Positions 7,926 through 16,631 of a DNA stretch of 64,000 bases are shown piece after piece; positions within the stretch are counted from its first letter, which is position 1, and every line of letters begins with the position of its first letter. The notes beneath the pieces are model-generated. The model worked only from the letters and a program-made list of their open reading frames with translations, had not been told where the DNA came from and did not search any database. The stretch is from Caryophanon tenue (lineage in GTDB: Bacteria; Bacillota; Bacilli; Bacillales_A; Planococcaceae), in assembly GCF_001700315.1 (NCBI RefSeq), contig NZ_MASJ01000024.1, positions 27,720 to 91,719 on the forward strand. The letters are read 5' to 3'. Both the position numbers and the translations under genes were made by a program.

Positions 7926-8846
7926 TTATTTTGCTGGCTCATCGCCAACAATTTTCACTTCAAGTTCTAACTCAATATCGAACTTTTCTTTTACGGTAGC
8001 TTGTACCATTTGAATTGTCGCAATATAATCTGATGCCGATGCGCCACCTTTATTAACGATAAACCCGGCATGCTTCGTTGATACTTCCGCACCACCTACA
8101 CCTTTACCTTGCAATTCACTATCTTGAATTAGCTTCCCGGCAAATTGACCAGGTGGACGCTTAAATACGCTGCCTGCTGATGGGAATTCAAGCGGTTGTT
8201 TCGATTCACGTTGGAACGTTAAATCTGCAATTTTCGCATCGATTTCTTCTTGTTCGCCTCGCTGTAAGTCAAACTCAGCTGATAACACATAGTAGCCTTT
8301 TTTAGCGACAACGCTTTTTCGATAGCCAAGTTCGAGCTCATCCTTCGTTAAAACAAGGCGCTCACCTTCTGCTGTTAACACCGTAATTTTGCGCACAACA
8401 TCTGACATTTCACCGCCATATGCCCCTGCATTCATCGCCATCGCTCCACCGATTGAACCTGGGATGCCACATGAAAACTCTAAACCTGTTAACGTATGTG
8501 ACGCTGCTGCTTTTGATACTTCTTTTAATAATGCTCCTGCTCCTGCATACACATGCGTATCAGTAATTTCGATTGTATTCAAATGTGCAAACGTCACAAC
8601 AATTCCGCGCATACCGCCATCACGTACAACCATATTCGAGCCATTGCCAAGCATTAATAATGGAATATTGTGCTCATGTGCATAACGTACGACCACTTGA
8701 GCTTGCATTTCATTTTCAGGTAATACGAAAACATCTGCTGCGCCGCCTAATTTTGTCATTGTATACGTACTTAATGGTTCATCTATTTTAATGTTTGTTG
8801 AAGGAATATATTGTGCTAAATCCTTCACCCACTGTTGTTTATTCAT
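7926..8846 (-). CDS. murB: UDP-N-acetylenolpyruvoylglucosamine reductase
   Basis: 306 residues. MurB reduces UDP-GlcNAc-enolpyruvate to UDP-MurNAc with NADPH and FAD in peptidoglycan synthesis. The FAD-binding part contains MLGNGSNMVVRDGG and FSCGIPGSIGGAMAMNAGAYG; the catalytic Ser is in SAGSVFKRP, and the C-terminal Glu-bearing segment (EVKIVG) is present. The absence of the YrsYR loop fits the type II MurB of Bacillales. A good ribosome site (AGGAAG) precedes the ATG. It is monocistronic here, with its own terminator. Confidence 0.95.
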   Translation of the reverse strand: MNKQQWVKDLAQYIPSTNIKIDEPLSTYTMTKLGGAADVFVLPENEMQAQVVVRYAHEHNIPLLMLGNGSNMVVRDGGMRGIVVTFAHLNTIEITDTHVYAGAGALLKEVSKAAASHTLTGLEFSCGIPGSIGGAMAMNAGAYGGEMSDVVRKITVLTAEGERLVLTKDELELGYRKSVVAKKGYYVLSAEFDLQRGEQEEIDAKIADLTFQRESKQPLEFPSAGSVFKRPPGQFAGKLIQDSELQGKGVGGAEVSTKHAGFIVNKGGASASDYIATIQMVQATVKEKFDIELELEVKIVGDEPAK

Positions 8847-8873
8847 TGTGTTTCTTCCTATCCTTTCATGCGA

Positions 8874-9179
8874 TTATAGCCATTCTTTTGACCAATCTTC
8901 AATTTCACGGATTGCACCACTTAGCGCTAACCCTTTATCCGTTAAACTATATTCTACACGAACTGGCACTTCTGAATATACTGTGCGCAGCACGATACCT
9001 TCTTTTTCTAGTTCTTTCAAACGCTCTGATAATAAACGACCACTTATTGGCAATGCGGATTCAATCGCGTTAAAGCGCTGTGGTCCGTCCAATAGTTGAT
9101 ATAAAATCAAAGCTGTCCAACGTTTGCCAATCATCTCCATCGCTTTTGCTAATCGTGGACATAGTGTCGTTTCTTTCAT
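8874..9179 (-). CDS. HxlR-family redox-type transcriptional regulator (CatR/YodB-like)
   Basis: 101 residues, a single winged-helix of the HxlR (DUF24) family. The N-terminal CPRLAKAMEMIGKRWTALIL has the conserved Cys7, which in Bacillus YodB, CatR and HypR senses quinones, diamide or hypochlorite by thiol chemistry. The next helices SGRLLSERLKELEKEGIV carry DNA recognition. Sequence looks closest to CatR/YvaP in memory. A dyad at 9251-9269 is its likely autoregulatory operator. Such regulators usually control azoreductases or catechol dioxygenases; an azoreductase gene lies 3 kb away but bears a different operator. Confidence 0.88.
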   Translation of the reverse strand: MKETTLCPRLAKAMEMIGKRWTALILYQLLDGPQRFNAIESALPISGRLLSERLKELEKEGIVLRTVYSEVPVRVEYSLTDKGLALSGAIREIEDWSKEWL

Positions 9180-9250
9180 CTTTGTTTCACCTCTACGTTG
9201 TTATTGTACGCTTATTGACGCAAAAAGTTAATAAATTATTTATAAGCAGT

Positions 9251-9269
9251 AAGTTATATTTCATAACTT
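9251..9269. promoter_or_regulatory. Putative HxlR-type operator
   Basis: Perfect inverted repeat AAGTTAT-N5-ATAACTT, 72-90 bp before the HxlR regulator start. The GTTAT-N5-ATAAC core resembles the TTAC-N5-GTAA boxes of CatR-type regulators. Position and symmetry support autoregulation; no other gene starts nearby. Confidence 0.5.
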
Positions 9270-9326
9270 CTATATATTGTACTCTCTTTATTATCAATAA
9301 GTAAATAATTGGGCTTATGTGCGAAA

Positions 9327-9592
9327 AGAGACTAGGACAGAACCCTATTTCTGATGAAAATATGTGTATGGAGATAATCGAAATTTGTGGGTGTGTCCTG
9401 ACACAAGCGGCGACTTCAGCAGGACAAGCAATGTTTTTCTGCGACGAGGTACCGCAGGAGCATGAGCTTTTAATAGAGGGACATCTGCCTTGCCTGCGAA
9501 ATGCGTTCGCTATGTGGCGTAGCACCAAAAGCACAAAAATATCCTTCAGCAGTTATCGTTGCTGAAGGATATTTCTTTCTGTCCCAGTCTCT
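9327..9592. repeat. MITE-like intergenic element, full copy 1
   Basis: 266 bp bounded by 16-bp terminal inverted repeats: AGAGACTAGGACAGAA (9327-9342) and the complement of AGAGACTGGGACAGAA (9577-9592), 15 of 16 matching. The right end carries a terminator-like hairpin (ATATCCTTCAGCA and its complement, 9539-9573) directly after the stop of the surface nucleotidase, which it probably terminates. No protein is encoded. Related copies lie at 47086-47364 (opposite orientation) and, truncated, at 32758-32932. No target-site duplication is obvious. Confidence 0.8.
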
Positions 9593-9603
9593 ATATTACA
9601 TTA

Positions 9604-11967
9604 CTATTTTAATAAGAATTTACCGAAGCCATTTACATCTTCACCTAAATATTCAATGTTTGAACCTTCAGGGATGTAGTTTTTCGCTACATCTGCTGTG
9701 CGATAAATAATTTTTGTATTTTCTGGGAATGGTGCAAATGTCCAGTTATTATCTGGTGCTACATCAATCGAACCTTTTTCAATAATGTAGTCTACGATTG
9801 CTTCACGGTTCTCATATGCATATGTTGTTAAGTTAGAACCATCTGCATTCACAAAGTTCGCGCCGTATGAACCACCAACACGATAGTTATTGACAACAAT
9901 CATAAATTCTTTCTCTAAGTCGATTGGTTGCCCTTCAAACTGTACATTTTTAATACGGTTCGCATCTTCATTTACAACATTACCACGACGGTCATATTTC
10001 ATCGGTGATGTTACATCGATTTCATATGTAACGCCATCTAATACGTCAAAGTTGTAAGAACGAGCTTCTACATCCACGATATTTTGCTCTTCTGTTGAGT
10101 TCGGGTCAATTGTCGCAAATACGCCTGCTGCCATCTCTAACCATTCAATCACATCTGCACCTGTTACTTTTACCGTTGCAACTGTGTTATCGAAGTGGTA
10201 AATGTCCGCTAAGTTTTTAATCGCTAATGGACCTGCTGCGATATTTGTATAATCCGCGGCATTGTCACGAGAACCTGCCTTAAACGGTGCACCTGCTGAT
10301 AAAATTGGTAGCTCTGCATCTGGTGTACCCGCAATTTGCTTTTGTACGAATGCTGTTTGTGCCGCTGTAATAATTTCGATTGCTGATGCATCTTGTACAA
10401 GTGCGAAGTACGAGTTAATTGGTGACTTCGTTTCACCTACTGGCTCACGAATGTAATCAATTGTTCCTTCATGCGCTTCTTTCACTGCATCTAATACTTC
10501 TTGGTCCGCTTCTAAACCTTCTTTTGTAATCGAGCGAATCTCACCTGTACCATCATTTACTAGCCATTCACCTTCTACTTTTTCAAGTTCTAGGTCAATA
10601 ACACCTAAATACGCACCGTAAGCACCTGGCATGACTGTTGGTGTACCATCAATTGTGCCTTTATCGCTATCCACTTTTTCAAGGTCTGCATAATCACCTG
10701 GGAATGTTGCATGTGCATGTCCCGTAATTAACGCATCTACGCCGTCCATTTCAGCAATTTGGTAACCAACGTTTTCAATACCTTCTACGTACTCATCGTC
10801 ACCGATACCTGAGTGTGCTAATACAACAACGACATCTGCACCCGCTTCTTCCATTTGAGGAATTACAGCTTCAAGTGCATCAAGTGGTTGGTCTACTGTT
10901 ACTTTACCCGTTAAGTGTAAGGCATCCCAGCCAAGAATTTGTGGTGGCACAATACCTGTAACCCCTACTTTTACTGTATGTTCTTCACCATCTTCATCAA
11001 CCACTATTTGCTCGATAATTTTGTACGCATCAAAGTAGTACTCGCCTGTTGCTGCGTCACGTACATTGGCATTAATCCATGAGAAGTCCGCATCGTTCAT
11101 TACTTCATCTAAATATGGTAAGCCGTAGTTAAATTCATGGTTTCCTAATGTCGCGGCATCATAACCTAATGTGTTTAATGCTGCTACTGCTGGGTGTGTT
11201 TCACCTGGTGCTAATGTTTTCTTAAGTGCTACATAAGAACCTAGTGGTGTTCCTTGAATGAGGTCACCGTTATCAAATAATAAGCTATTTGGGTTTTCTT
11301 CGCGCGCTTCTTTAATTAATGTCGCTGTATTTGCTAAGCCGATTGTGTTATCTTCAGCATCTGCATAATAACTGTAGTTCGCTAAGTTTGTATGAATATC
11401 TGACGTACCTAAAATACGTAAGTTTACGATATCTTCATTCGTTTCAGGTACAACGTATTGTGATGCGAAACGGTCTGCGATTTTCTTCATTTGCCCTTCT
11501 GTTACAAGTGCTGCATGACGAATTGTGCCATCTTCAAAGCCTTGTAAAATTTTTAAAGCCGCGGCATTTGCCATATCTTGCTTGTGAGAAGCGTGGATAT
11601 GTTTGCTATCTTTAAATCGGTCTAATGTCGAAATCGCTGCATTTTCTTGAGATAAACCACGCGCTGCAATGACAAATGCATGTAAACGTGTTAGTTCGTC
11701 GTTCGGTGCAAATTCTGTTGCTGATTTACCTTTAATTAAATTCAATTGTACCGCTTTTTCAACATAAGGCGCTAAGTCTGCTGGTACATCTTTAAATGTA
11801 ATTGTTGAACCATCACCAAGCTCTACACCTAATTGTGTGATTAATTCCTTTACATAATCTCCACGTGTGACAGAATTTGCTGCTGCATCTGCTTGTGGGG
11901 CTGCTGCGCCAAAGCCAGTTGCTACGATTGCTGATGCTAATACACCTGTTAATAACTTGTTACGCAT
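9604..11967 (-). CDS. S-layer-anchored 5'-nucleotidase / 2',3'-cyclic nucleotide phosphodiesterase
   Basis: 787 residues. A signal peptide (MRNKLLTGVLASAIVATG onward) is followed by about 140 residues of S-layer-homology repeats (TRGDYVKELI, LTRLHAFVIAARG), a metallophosphoesterase domain and a 5'-nucleotidase C-terminal domain. Metal-site motifs are SDIHTN, DNGDLIQGTPL, GNHEFNYG, VLAHSG and TGHAHATFPG. It likely releases phosphate and nucleosides from nucleotides at the cell surface (YfkN/CpdB-like). The SLH repeats should hold it to pyruvylated wall polymer. The ATG at 11967 follows GAGGGAG; an upstream in-frame start at 12027 would spoil the signal peptide. Confidence 0.92.
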   Translation of the reverse strand: MRNKLLTGVLASAIVATGFGAAAPQADAAANSVTRGDYVKELITQLGVELGDGSTITFKDVPADLAPYVEKAVQLNLIKGKSATEFAPNDELTRLHAFVIAARGLSQENAAISTLDRFKDSKHIHASHKQDMANAAALKILQGFEDGTIRHAALVTEGQMKKIADRFASQYVVPETNEDIVNLRILGTSDIHTNLANYSYYADAEDNTIGLANTATLIKEAREENPNSLLFDNGDLIQGTPLGSYVALKKTLAPGETHPAVAALNTLGYDAATLGNHEFNYGLPYLDEVMNDADFSWINANVRDAATGEYYFDAYKIIEQIVVDEDGEEHTVKVGVTGIVPPQILGWDALHLTGKVTVDQPLDALEAVIPQMEEAGADVVVVLAHSGIGDDEYVEGIENVGYQIAEMDGVDALITGHAHATFPGDYADLEKVDSDKGTIDGTPTVMPGAYGAYLGVIDLELEKVEGEWLVNDGTGEIRSITKEGLEADQEVLDAVKEAHEGTIDYIREPVGETKSPINSYFALVQDASAIEIITAAQTAFVQKQIAGTPDAELPILSAGAPFKAGSRDNAADYTNIAAGPLAIKNLADIYHFDNTVATVKVTGADVIEWLEMAAGVFATIDPNSTEEQNIVDVEARSYNFDVLDGVTYEIDVTSPMKYDRRGNVVNEDANRIKNVQFEGQPIDLEKEFMIVVNNYRVGGSYGANFVNADGSNLTTYAYENREAIVDYIIEKGSIDVAPDNNWTFAPFPENTKIIYRTADVAKNYIPEGSNIEYLGEDVNGFGKFLLK

Positions 11968-12251
11968 AACGGTTATCTCTCCCTCAAAATATGTATGTTT
12001 ATTCAAATGATATTCATAATGCGGCATTTCGTCAAATCATGAAAATAGCCATTAAAAACATATTTTTAAAAATGTTTAACACTTCAAACAAGTAAGAAGA
12101 ATACGCTAAAGAGGTATGACTTCAAACATCCATCCTTTTATAAAGCACCCTATTTCGCATACAATCGCCGTAATATCAACATGTGGTATCGATACCATAC
12201 AATAAATTACATCTTACACATAAATACGAATAAAAATACATATACGCGCAT
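11968..12251. other. Gene-free region between surface nucleotidase and azoR
   Basis: About 280 bp of AT-rich DNA that must hold the nucleotidase promoter. The only structure I see is a near-palindrome of AAACAT/ATGTTT flanking TTTTTAAAAA at about 12055-12077. No open frame with a ribosome site. Confidence 0.4.
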
Positions 12252-12281
12252 AAAAAAGAAGGACGAAAATTTCGCCCTTCC
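12252..12281 (-). terminator. Terminator after azoR
   Basis: Stem GAAGG(G/A)CGA with its complement (12259-12280) and a run of T on the minus strand, directly after the azoR stop. Confidence 0.8.
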
Positions 12282-12295
12282 GTAAAAAAAATTTA

Positions 12296-12931
12296 TTATG
12301 CCTTTACAGCTAAACCTTGTGCTAATTGTTTTACTTGCTCTAAGCCCGCAGCAATGATTGCTGGTGCATCATTTTGAGATGAAGCGTGACCTTCGATAAT
12401 TACTTCGCCTACTTTTTCCATACCATAAACGCCACCAATTACTGCGTTAATGTAGTTTGCAGACATATCCATTGGTGCTGTTTCTGGTGTTGAGTAGATG
12501 CCACCACGTGCATTTAACACGATGTATTTTTTGTCAGTCATTAAGCTTACTAATTGACCTTGCTCGTTATATTTGAATGAGTAACCTGCACCGTAAGTGT
12601 AATCAATGAATGATTGTAATGCTGCAGGAATCGTCATGTTCCATAATGGGAATGCAAATACAACTAAATCAGCTGCCGTTAATGCTTCACGTGATTTGTT
12701 GAATGCTTCTAATGAACGTGCTTCACGTGTTGTTAATTCTTCGCCAGCTTGCGCTTTACCGAATGCGTTGAATAACTCTTGACCGAAGTACTCTAAGTTT
12801 TCTTCAAATACGTCAAATGTTGAAAGGTTTAAACCTTCTACTTTTGCTGCTTCTTCAATAAATGTGTTGTACATTGATGTTGATACGCCATCTGGGCGGT
12901 TGTTTGCTTTTACTACTAATACGTTTGTCAT
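12296..12931 (-). CDS. azoR: FMN-dependent NADH azoreductase
   Basis: 211 residues of the flavodoxin-like AzoR family. It reduces azo dyes and, physiologically, quinones by two electrons using NADH and FMN. The segments VFAFPLWNMTIPAALQSFIDY and LNARGGIYSTPET are the FMN-binding loops. Ribosome site GAGGAG precedes the ATG. An 18-bp palindrome about 80 bp upstream (13012-13029) matches the MhqR operator of Bacillus, so induction by 2-methylhydroquinone-like compounds is likely. It has its own terminator. Confidence 0.93.
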   Translation of the reverse strand: MTNVLVVKANNRPDGVSTSMYNTFIEEAAKVEGLNLSTFDVFEENLEYFGQELFNAFGKAQAGEELTTREARSLEAFNKSREALTAADLVVFAFPLWNMTIPAALQSFIDYTYGAGYSFKYNEQGQLVSLMTDKKYIVLNARGGIYSTPETAPMDMSANYINAVIGGVYGMEKVGEVIIEGHASSQNDAPAIIAAGLEQVKQLAQGLAVKA

Positions 12932-13011
12932 AATGATAGTTGCTCCTCTATTGTTAAATGAAATTTTTAACTTATTTTAATATTTTCAAATGGAAATATT
13001 TCCACATCATT

Positions 13012-13029
13012 TATCTCAACTTCGAGATA
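13012..13029 (-). promoter_or_regulatory. MhqR-like operator upstream of azoR
   Basis: TATCTCAACTTCGAGATA, differing from the Bacillus MhqR consensus TATCTCGAATTCGAGATA at two positions. On the minus strand it overlaps a TTGAGA that could serve as -35, so binding would block transcription of azoR. A separate perfect palindrome TGGAAATATTTCCA is at 12991-13004. Confidence 0.65.
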
Positions 13030-13147
13030 CAAGATATATCATAATATGATTTCACGAAAAAATCTATTAAAAAGTTCTCAGACTTTTGGCTGAATCTCTA
13101 TCCATTAAACGACTTCTTTAATATTTACTAATTTTGTTGCGTTATTT

Positions 13148-13182
13148 CAAAAAAACATCGACCTACAAAATGTAGGTCGATG
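13148..13182 (-). terminator. Terminator after ppaC
   Basis: Perfect 12-bp stem CATCGACCTACA/TGTAGGTCGATG with an AAA loop and seven T on the minus strand, 10 bp after the ppaC stop. Confidence 0.9.
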
Positions 13183-13192
13183 CGTCCGTTAC

Positions 13193-14116
13193 TTATTTTA
13201 AACCGTCTGTTAATACAGGTACGATTTGCTTTTTACGTGATACAACGCCTGGTAATGTAATGCGTCCATTTACGATGTCTGCACCGAATGCTTTCGCCGC
13301 TGCTTCTGCCACTTGACCAGCTGCTACTGCTGTTGAATCATTATTTAAAATATCTGTTACAACGAAGAAGAATAAATCTAAGCCGTTATCTGCAACATTT
13401 TTATTTAATAAGTTTACAAGCTCTTCTTGGCGACCTAATACATCTTCAATATCAACTGCATTTACTTGTGCTACTGTTGCTTTGTATGCACCAAACTCAA
13501 AGCCTTTTGCATCTAATGATAATAAATCTTCTAATGATTTATCAGAAAGATCAGCACCCGCTTTAAGCATCGCTAAACCGTAGTCTGCTGCGTCAACGCC
13601 AGCGATTTTCGCTAACTCTTCACCTGCTGCTACGTCTTGTGGTGTGCAAGTTGGTGATTTGAATAATAATGTATCTGAAATGATAGCAGAAAGCATTAAG
13701 CCTGCGATGTTTGCAGGAACTTCTACACCATTTTCTTTAAACAATTTGTTTAAAATCGTTGCTGTACATCCAACTGGCTCTGCACGGAAGTATAGTGGAT
13801 CCGCTGTTTGGAAGTTATCGACACGGTGGTGGTCGATTACTTCTAAAATACGTGCTGCCTCAATACCTGCTGCTGATTGTTGGAATTCGTTATGGTCTAC
13901 TAAAATTACGTCAGTACCCGCTTCTACACCTTCGATGAAACGAGGTGCTTCAAAGCCGAATTTTTCAAGTGCATATGCAGTTTCGTTGTTCACTTCCCCT
14001 AGACGTACCGCTTCAGCGTCAACGCCTAATTGTTGTTTTAAATGTGCATATACTAATGCAGATGTAATTGTGTCTGTATCTGGGTTTTGATGCCCAAAAA
14101 TAATAACTTTGCTCAT
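13193..14116 (-). CDS. ppaC: Manganese-dependent inorganic pyrophosphatase (family II)
   Basis: 307 residues, the standard length of family II pyrophosphatase. It hydrolyses PPi and pulls biosynthetic reactions forward. The DHH-family metal ligands are visible: [17 protein letters not shown] at the N-terminus, VDHNE, and the signature DHHRVDNF; the C-terminal DHHA2 domain ends with RKKQIVPVL for substrate binding. AGGAGG lies before the ATG. It stands alone with its own terminator. Confidence 0.96.
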   Translation of the reverse strand: MSKVIIFGHQNPDTDTITSALVYAHLKQQLGVDAEAVRLGEVNNETAYALEKFGFEAPRFIEGVEAGTDVILVDHNEFQQSAAGIEAARILEVIDHHRVDNFQTADPLYFRAEPVGCTATILNKLFKENGVEVPANIAGLMLSAIISDTLLFKSPTCTPQDVAAGEELAKIAGVDAADYGLAMLKAGADLSDKSLEDLLSLDAKGFEFGAYKATVAQVNAVDIEDVLGRQEELVNLLNKNVADNGLDLFFFVVTDILNNDSTAVAAGQVAEAAAKAFGADIVNGRITLPGVVSRKKQIVPVLTDGLK

Positions 14117-14325
14117 ATGTTAATAAGCCTCCTACTATATGAATGAATATCGCTTTTATTTTACCATAACTGATGAAGAGAAACGTAGTTCATCATTCAA
14201 TTAAAGAAAGTTCATATCTTTTTGAAAATAAATGAATGCGCTTGTCATTTTTTAGCCAAATTTTCAAGGATTATTTAGTGTTTCTGGAGTTATAAACGTT
14301 TTGTTCCATGCTACAAATATGATAT

Positions 14326-14331
14326 TATAAT
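14326..14331 (+). promoter_or_regulatory. Possible -10 element for the GNAT gene at 14369
   Basis: A perfect TATAAT about 40 bp before the start codon. The best -35 candidates upstream (TTGTTC, GTTCCA) are weak, so the promoter is tentative. Confidence 0.4.
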
Positions 14332-14368
14332 CATCGTGTGTATTATCAGTAAGGAGAAGATGAATAAC

Positions 14369-15175
14369 ATGTCAAAAAAGATGGAGAAAAAGTACATTCC
14401 TTTAGCTACTTTCTTCCAATCTGCAACGCAAAATGAAATTATATTAACTTTTGAAGCACTTGAAAATATTATGGGGCAAGCACTGCCAAATGCAGCCTAT
14501 TTAAATATGAGCTGGTGGAAGAAAACAAAGCCACCGTTAACACATTTCTTAGCGTGGACAAACGCAGATTATCACGTAATTGATGTAAAGTTAGGAAGTG
14601 CGATTACATTCTCACGCCTAAATCCTGTTGAACATAATGAAACGGAAGACGGAAAAGGAGCCAATGCCTTTGTCATTCGTTCGATTGAAACAGAAGATGC
14701 TCGACCTTATATCAATTTACTAGAAGAAATTTATTCTGAAACCGATTACCTACCATACGAAGCAGGCACTCGCCAATTAACAGTGCAAGGCATTCGTAAA
14801 ATGATGGGTGAATGGCGCAAAACAAAAAACAGTACTGTATTACTTTGTATTTTCAATGGTGAATTTGCTGGTTTCTTAAGTCTTACTGGAAATGAAGCAA
14901 GCCGCCGAAGTCACATTGCGACAGTAGAATTCGGTGTAAAACAAAACTTCCAACGCCAAGGTGTTGCAACGGCACTCGCTCAAGCAGCTGAAAAATGGGC
15001 ACTAGATCGCCACATTACTCGTCTTGAATGTACTGTCTTTGCAAATAATGACGTTGCTCGTGCATTTTGTGATAAAATGGCCTACAACGAAGAAGGTACA
15101 CGAACACAAGCGATTCAACTAAACGATACATTTGTTGATGAAATTTTCATGAGTAAATGGCTACAGCACGCATAA
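14369..15175 (+). CDS. Two-domain protein: DUF7662-like N-terminal domain plus GNAT acetyltransferase
   Basis: 268 residues from the ATG at 14369 (AAGGAG at 14351-14356; an ATG at 14360 is too close to it). Residues about 5-85 form a small domain with LTFEALENIMG, LPNAA and a WW pair, the pattern of the DUF7662 family, whose role is unknown. Residues about 100-265 are a GNAT domain with FGVKQNFQRQGVATALAQAA, the acetyl-CoA loop, and a typical end (ARAFCDKMAYNEEG). The fusion suggests the first domain chooses the substrate or partner; the substrate is not known. Divergent from ppaC; followed by a shared terminator. Confidence 0.85.
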   Translation: MSKKMEKKYIPLATFFQSATQNEIILTFEALENIMGQALPNAAYLNMSWWKKTKPPLTHFLAWTNADYHVIDVKLGSAITFSRLNPVEHNETEDGKGANAFVIRSIETEDARPYINLLEEIYSETDYLPYEAGTRQLTVQGIRKMMGEWRKTKNSTVLLCIFNGEFAGFLSLTGNEASRRSHIATVEFGVKQNFQRQGVATALAQAAEKWALDRHITRLECTVFANNDVARAFCDKMAYNEEGTRTQAIQLNDTFVDEIFMSKWLQHA

Positions 15176-15231
15176 AATAGAGGAAACGCAACAACACTTT
15201 CCACGTTTTAAATAGTGCTTATCGTAATAAT

Positions 15232-15271
15232 AAAAAACTTCCGTCCACCAAAAGGTGCGACGGAAGTTTTT
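15232..15271. terminator. Bidirectional terminator between the GNAT gene and the RpiR regulator
   Basis: Stem AAAACTTCCGTC/GACGGAAGTTTT with A run on one side and T run on the other, between two convergent genes. Confidence 0.85.
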
Positions 15272-16125
15272 TATTGGAATGTCGTTACTAACCGTAACTC
15301 CGGTTTACCTTCTTGAACGCCTTCTTTTTGATACTGTTCATATTTACGACGGTTTTGTGCAATCGTACATTGTAATAATGTATGTAAAAATGACATCACA
15401 ACTGGCGTCATATTTAAAATAGATTTTTGCTTCGTCCCCATCGCGAATAAGTAAGAAGAATGTGTACGTAATGGTGACAATGCCGTATCTGCAATTGTAA
15501 TCACCTCTACCCCTTTACGCTGTGCACTTTCACTTAACTTTGTACATTCCGTCGCTTGCTTATCTAATGCTAATACGACTAATACACTATTCGGTCCAAA
15601 CTCCTGCACACTCTGCGCATATGTATGAGAGTCGTGTAGTAACGTAACGGATGGATGTAATTGCTCAAGTGTGCCGATAAACCAATGTGCAATTGGCGCA
15701 GTCGCTACAGTTGCTAACACATAAATATGCTGGGCTTCATCTACAGATTTCGCTGCCATTGCTAACTGTTCATCATCAATTAATTGAATGGTATCTGTTA
15801 TTAACTTGGCATCTTCATTCATCAAGCTACTCGCATTTTTTTGAATGCTTTTCACTTTCGCATTACTGCCGTATGCACGTGATTTTGTTGGTTCTGTTTG
15901 TAATATATATTCTTTCATCATCGTTTGTAATTCTGTATAGCCTGCTAAATCCATCGCGTAACAAAAACGAATAACCGTTGATTCACTAACGCCTGCTTGA
16001 CGACCTACCTCTGCTGCCACATGTAATGATACGGTGCGAGGATTGTCTATAATAAACTGTGCTACTTTGCGTTGCCCTTTTGATAAACGATGGAAACGTT
16101 TTTTAATTTCTTCATAAATCGTCAT
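15271..16125 (-). CDS. MurR/RpiR-family transcriptional regulator
   Basis: 284 residues. N-terminal HTH_6 domain (KGQRKVAQFIIDNPRTVSLH, then SESTVIRFCYAMDLAGYTEL as recognition helix region) and a C-terminal SIS sugar-phosphate-binding domain from about residue 120. This family senses phosphosugars and controls sugar or amino-sugar catabolism. No sugar gene is adjacent, so the target is unclear; the niacin transporter next door is a poor candidate. The ATG at 16125 has an AAGGAAGG site at 9 nt; the longer frame begins at TTG. Confidence 0.88.
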   Translation of the reverse strand: MTIYEEIKKRFHRLSKGQRKVAQFIIDNPRTVSLHVAAEVGRQAGVSESTVIRFCYAMDLAGYTELQTMMKEYILQTEPTKSRAYGSNAKVKSIQKNASSLMNEDAKLITDTIQLIDDEQLAMAAKSVDEAQHIYVLATVATAPIAHWFIGTLEQLHPSVTLLHDSHTYAQSVQEFGPNSVLVVLALDKQATECTKLSESAQRKGVEVITIADTALSPLRTHSSYLFAMGTKQKSILNMTPVVMSFLHTLLQCTIAQNRRKYEQYQKEGVQEGKPELRLVTTFQ

Positions 16126-16586
16126 GCCAAACAACCTTCCTTTATATAATTAATCATCAAATGCTATTGCGTTTCGACGTAGCCACACATCTAAAATTCA
16201 ATACATTTTTTAATAGGGACAGCTTCGGATGAGCCTTTTAGCTGTTCCTCAATACTTGCGCCAAATACGATTGCTGCAAAAAGAACAAGCTATACGGATG
16301 ATTAATGTATACAAAGTAGCTTGCTTCTTTTTATTACGTCACGATGTACGTAGTATTAGTTACATTAACATTTTTATAGTTTGAAAACAATGACTTTTCA
16401 GAAAAAACTTTAGTTCGCTAAATTAATGAGCGCTTTTACGACATAACGTTCTATATTTCGTAATTACGTAGCAATTTTCAAACGAACTTTTTTGTCACAT
16501 TGCCTATACCGTCACATCTAATCATTCCGAATTTCGAATAAAAGAAGCGAAAATAGGGTGAATGTAAGCTGACATTACTGCTATAA
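16126..16586. other. Gene-free region upstream of the RpiR regulator
   Basis: About 460 bp without an intact gene. It contains imperfect hairpins near 16214-16254 (GGGACAGCT/AGCTGTTCC) and 16281-16335 (AGAACAAGCTA/TAGCTTGCTTCT, followed by T), and the coding-like fragment listed separately at 16191-16289. Confidence 0.5.
16191..16289 (-). pseudogene. Possible C-terminal gene remnant
   Basis: A 32-codon minus-strand frame without start, preceded by an in-frame TAG, reads like the end of a membrane protein: a hydrophobic stretch LVLFAAIVFGAS followed by a charged tail ending in KKCIEF and a stop. The family is not recognised. It may be the relic of a deleted neighbour, or chance. Confidence 0.25.
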
Positions 16587-16623
16587 AAAACCAGCCAGAC
16601 ATCTTACCTGTCGACTGGTTTTA
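16587..16623 (-). terminator. Terminator after niaP
   Basis: Imperfect stem AAACCAG...GACA/TGTC...CTGGTTT with six T on the minus strand, 10 bp after the niaP stop. Confidence 0.75.
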
Positions 16624-16631
16624 CAGAAATG

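Noticed and set aside
9193..9565. Open frames on both strands across the MITE-like element
   Set aside because: They follow from the repeat sequence, lack ribosome sites, and are not kept between copies.
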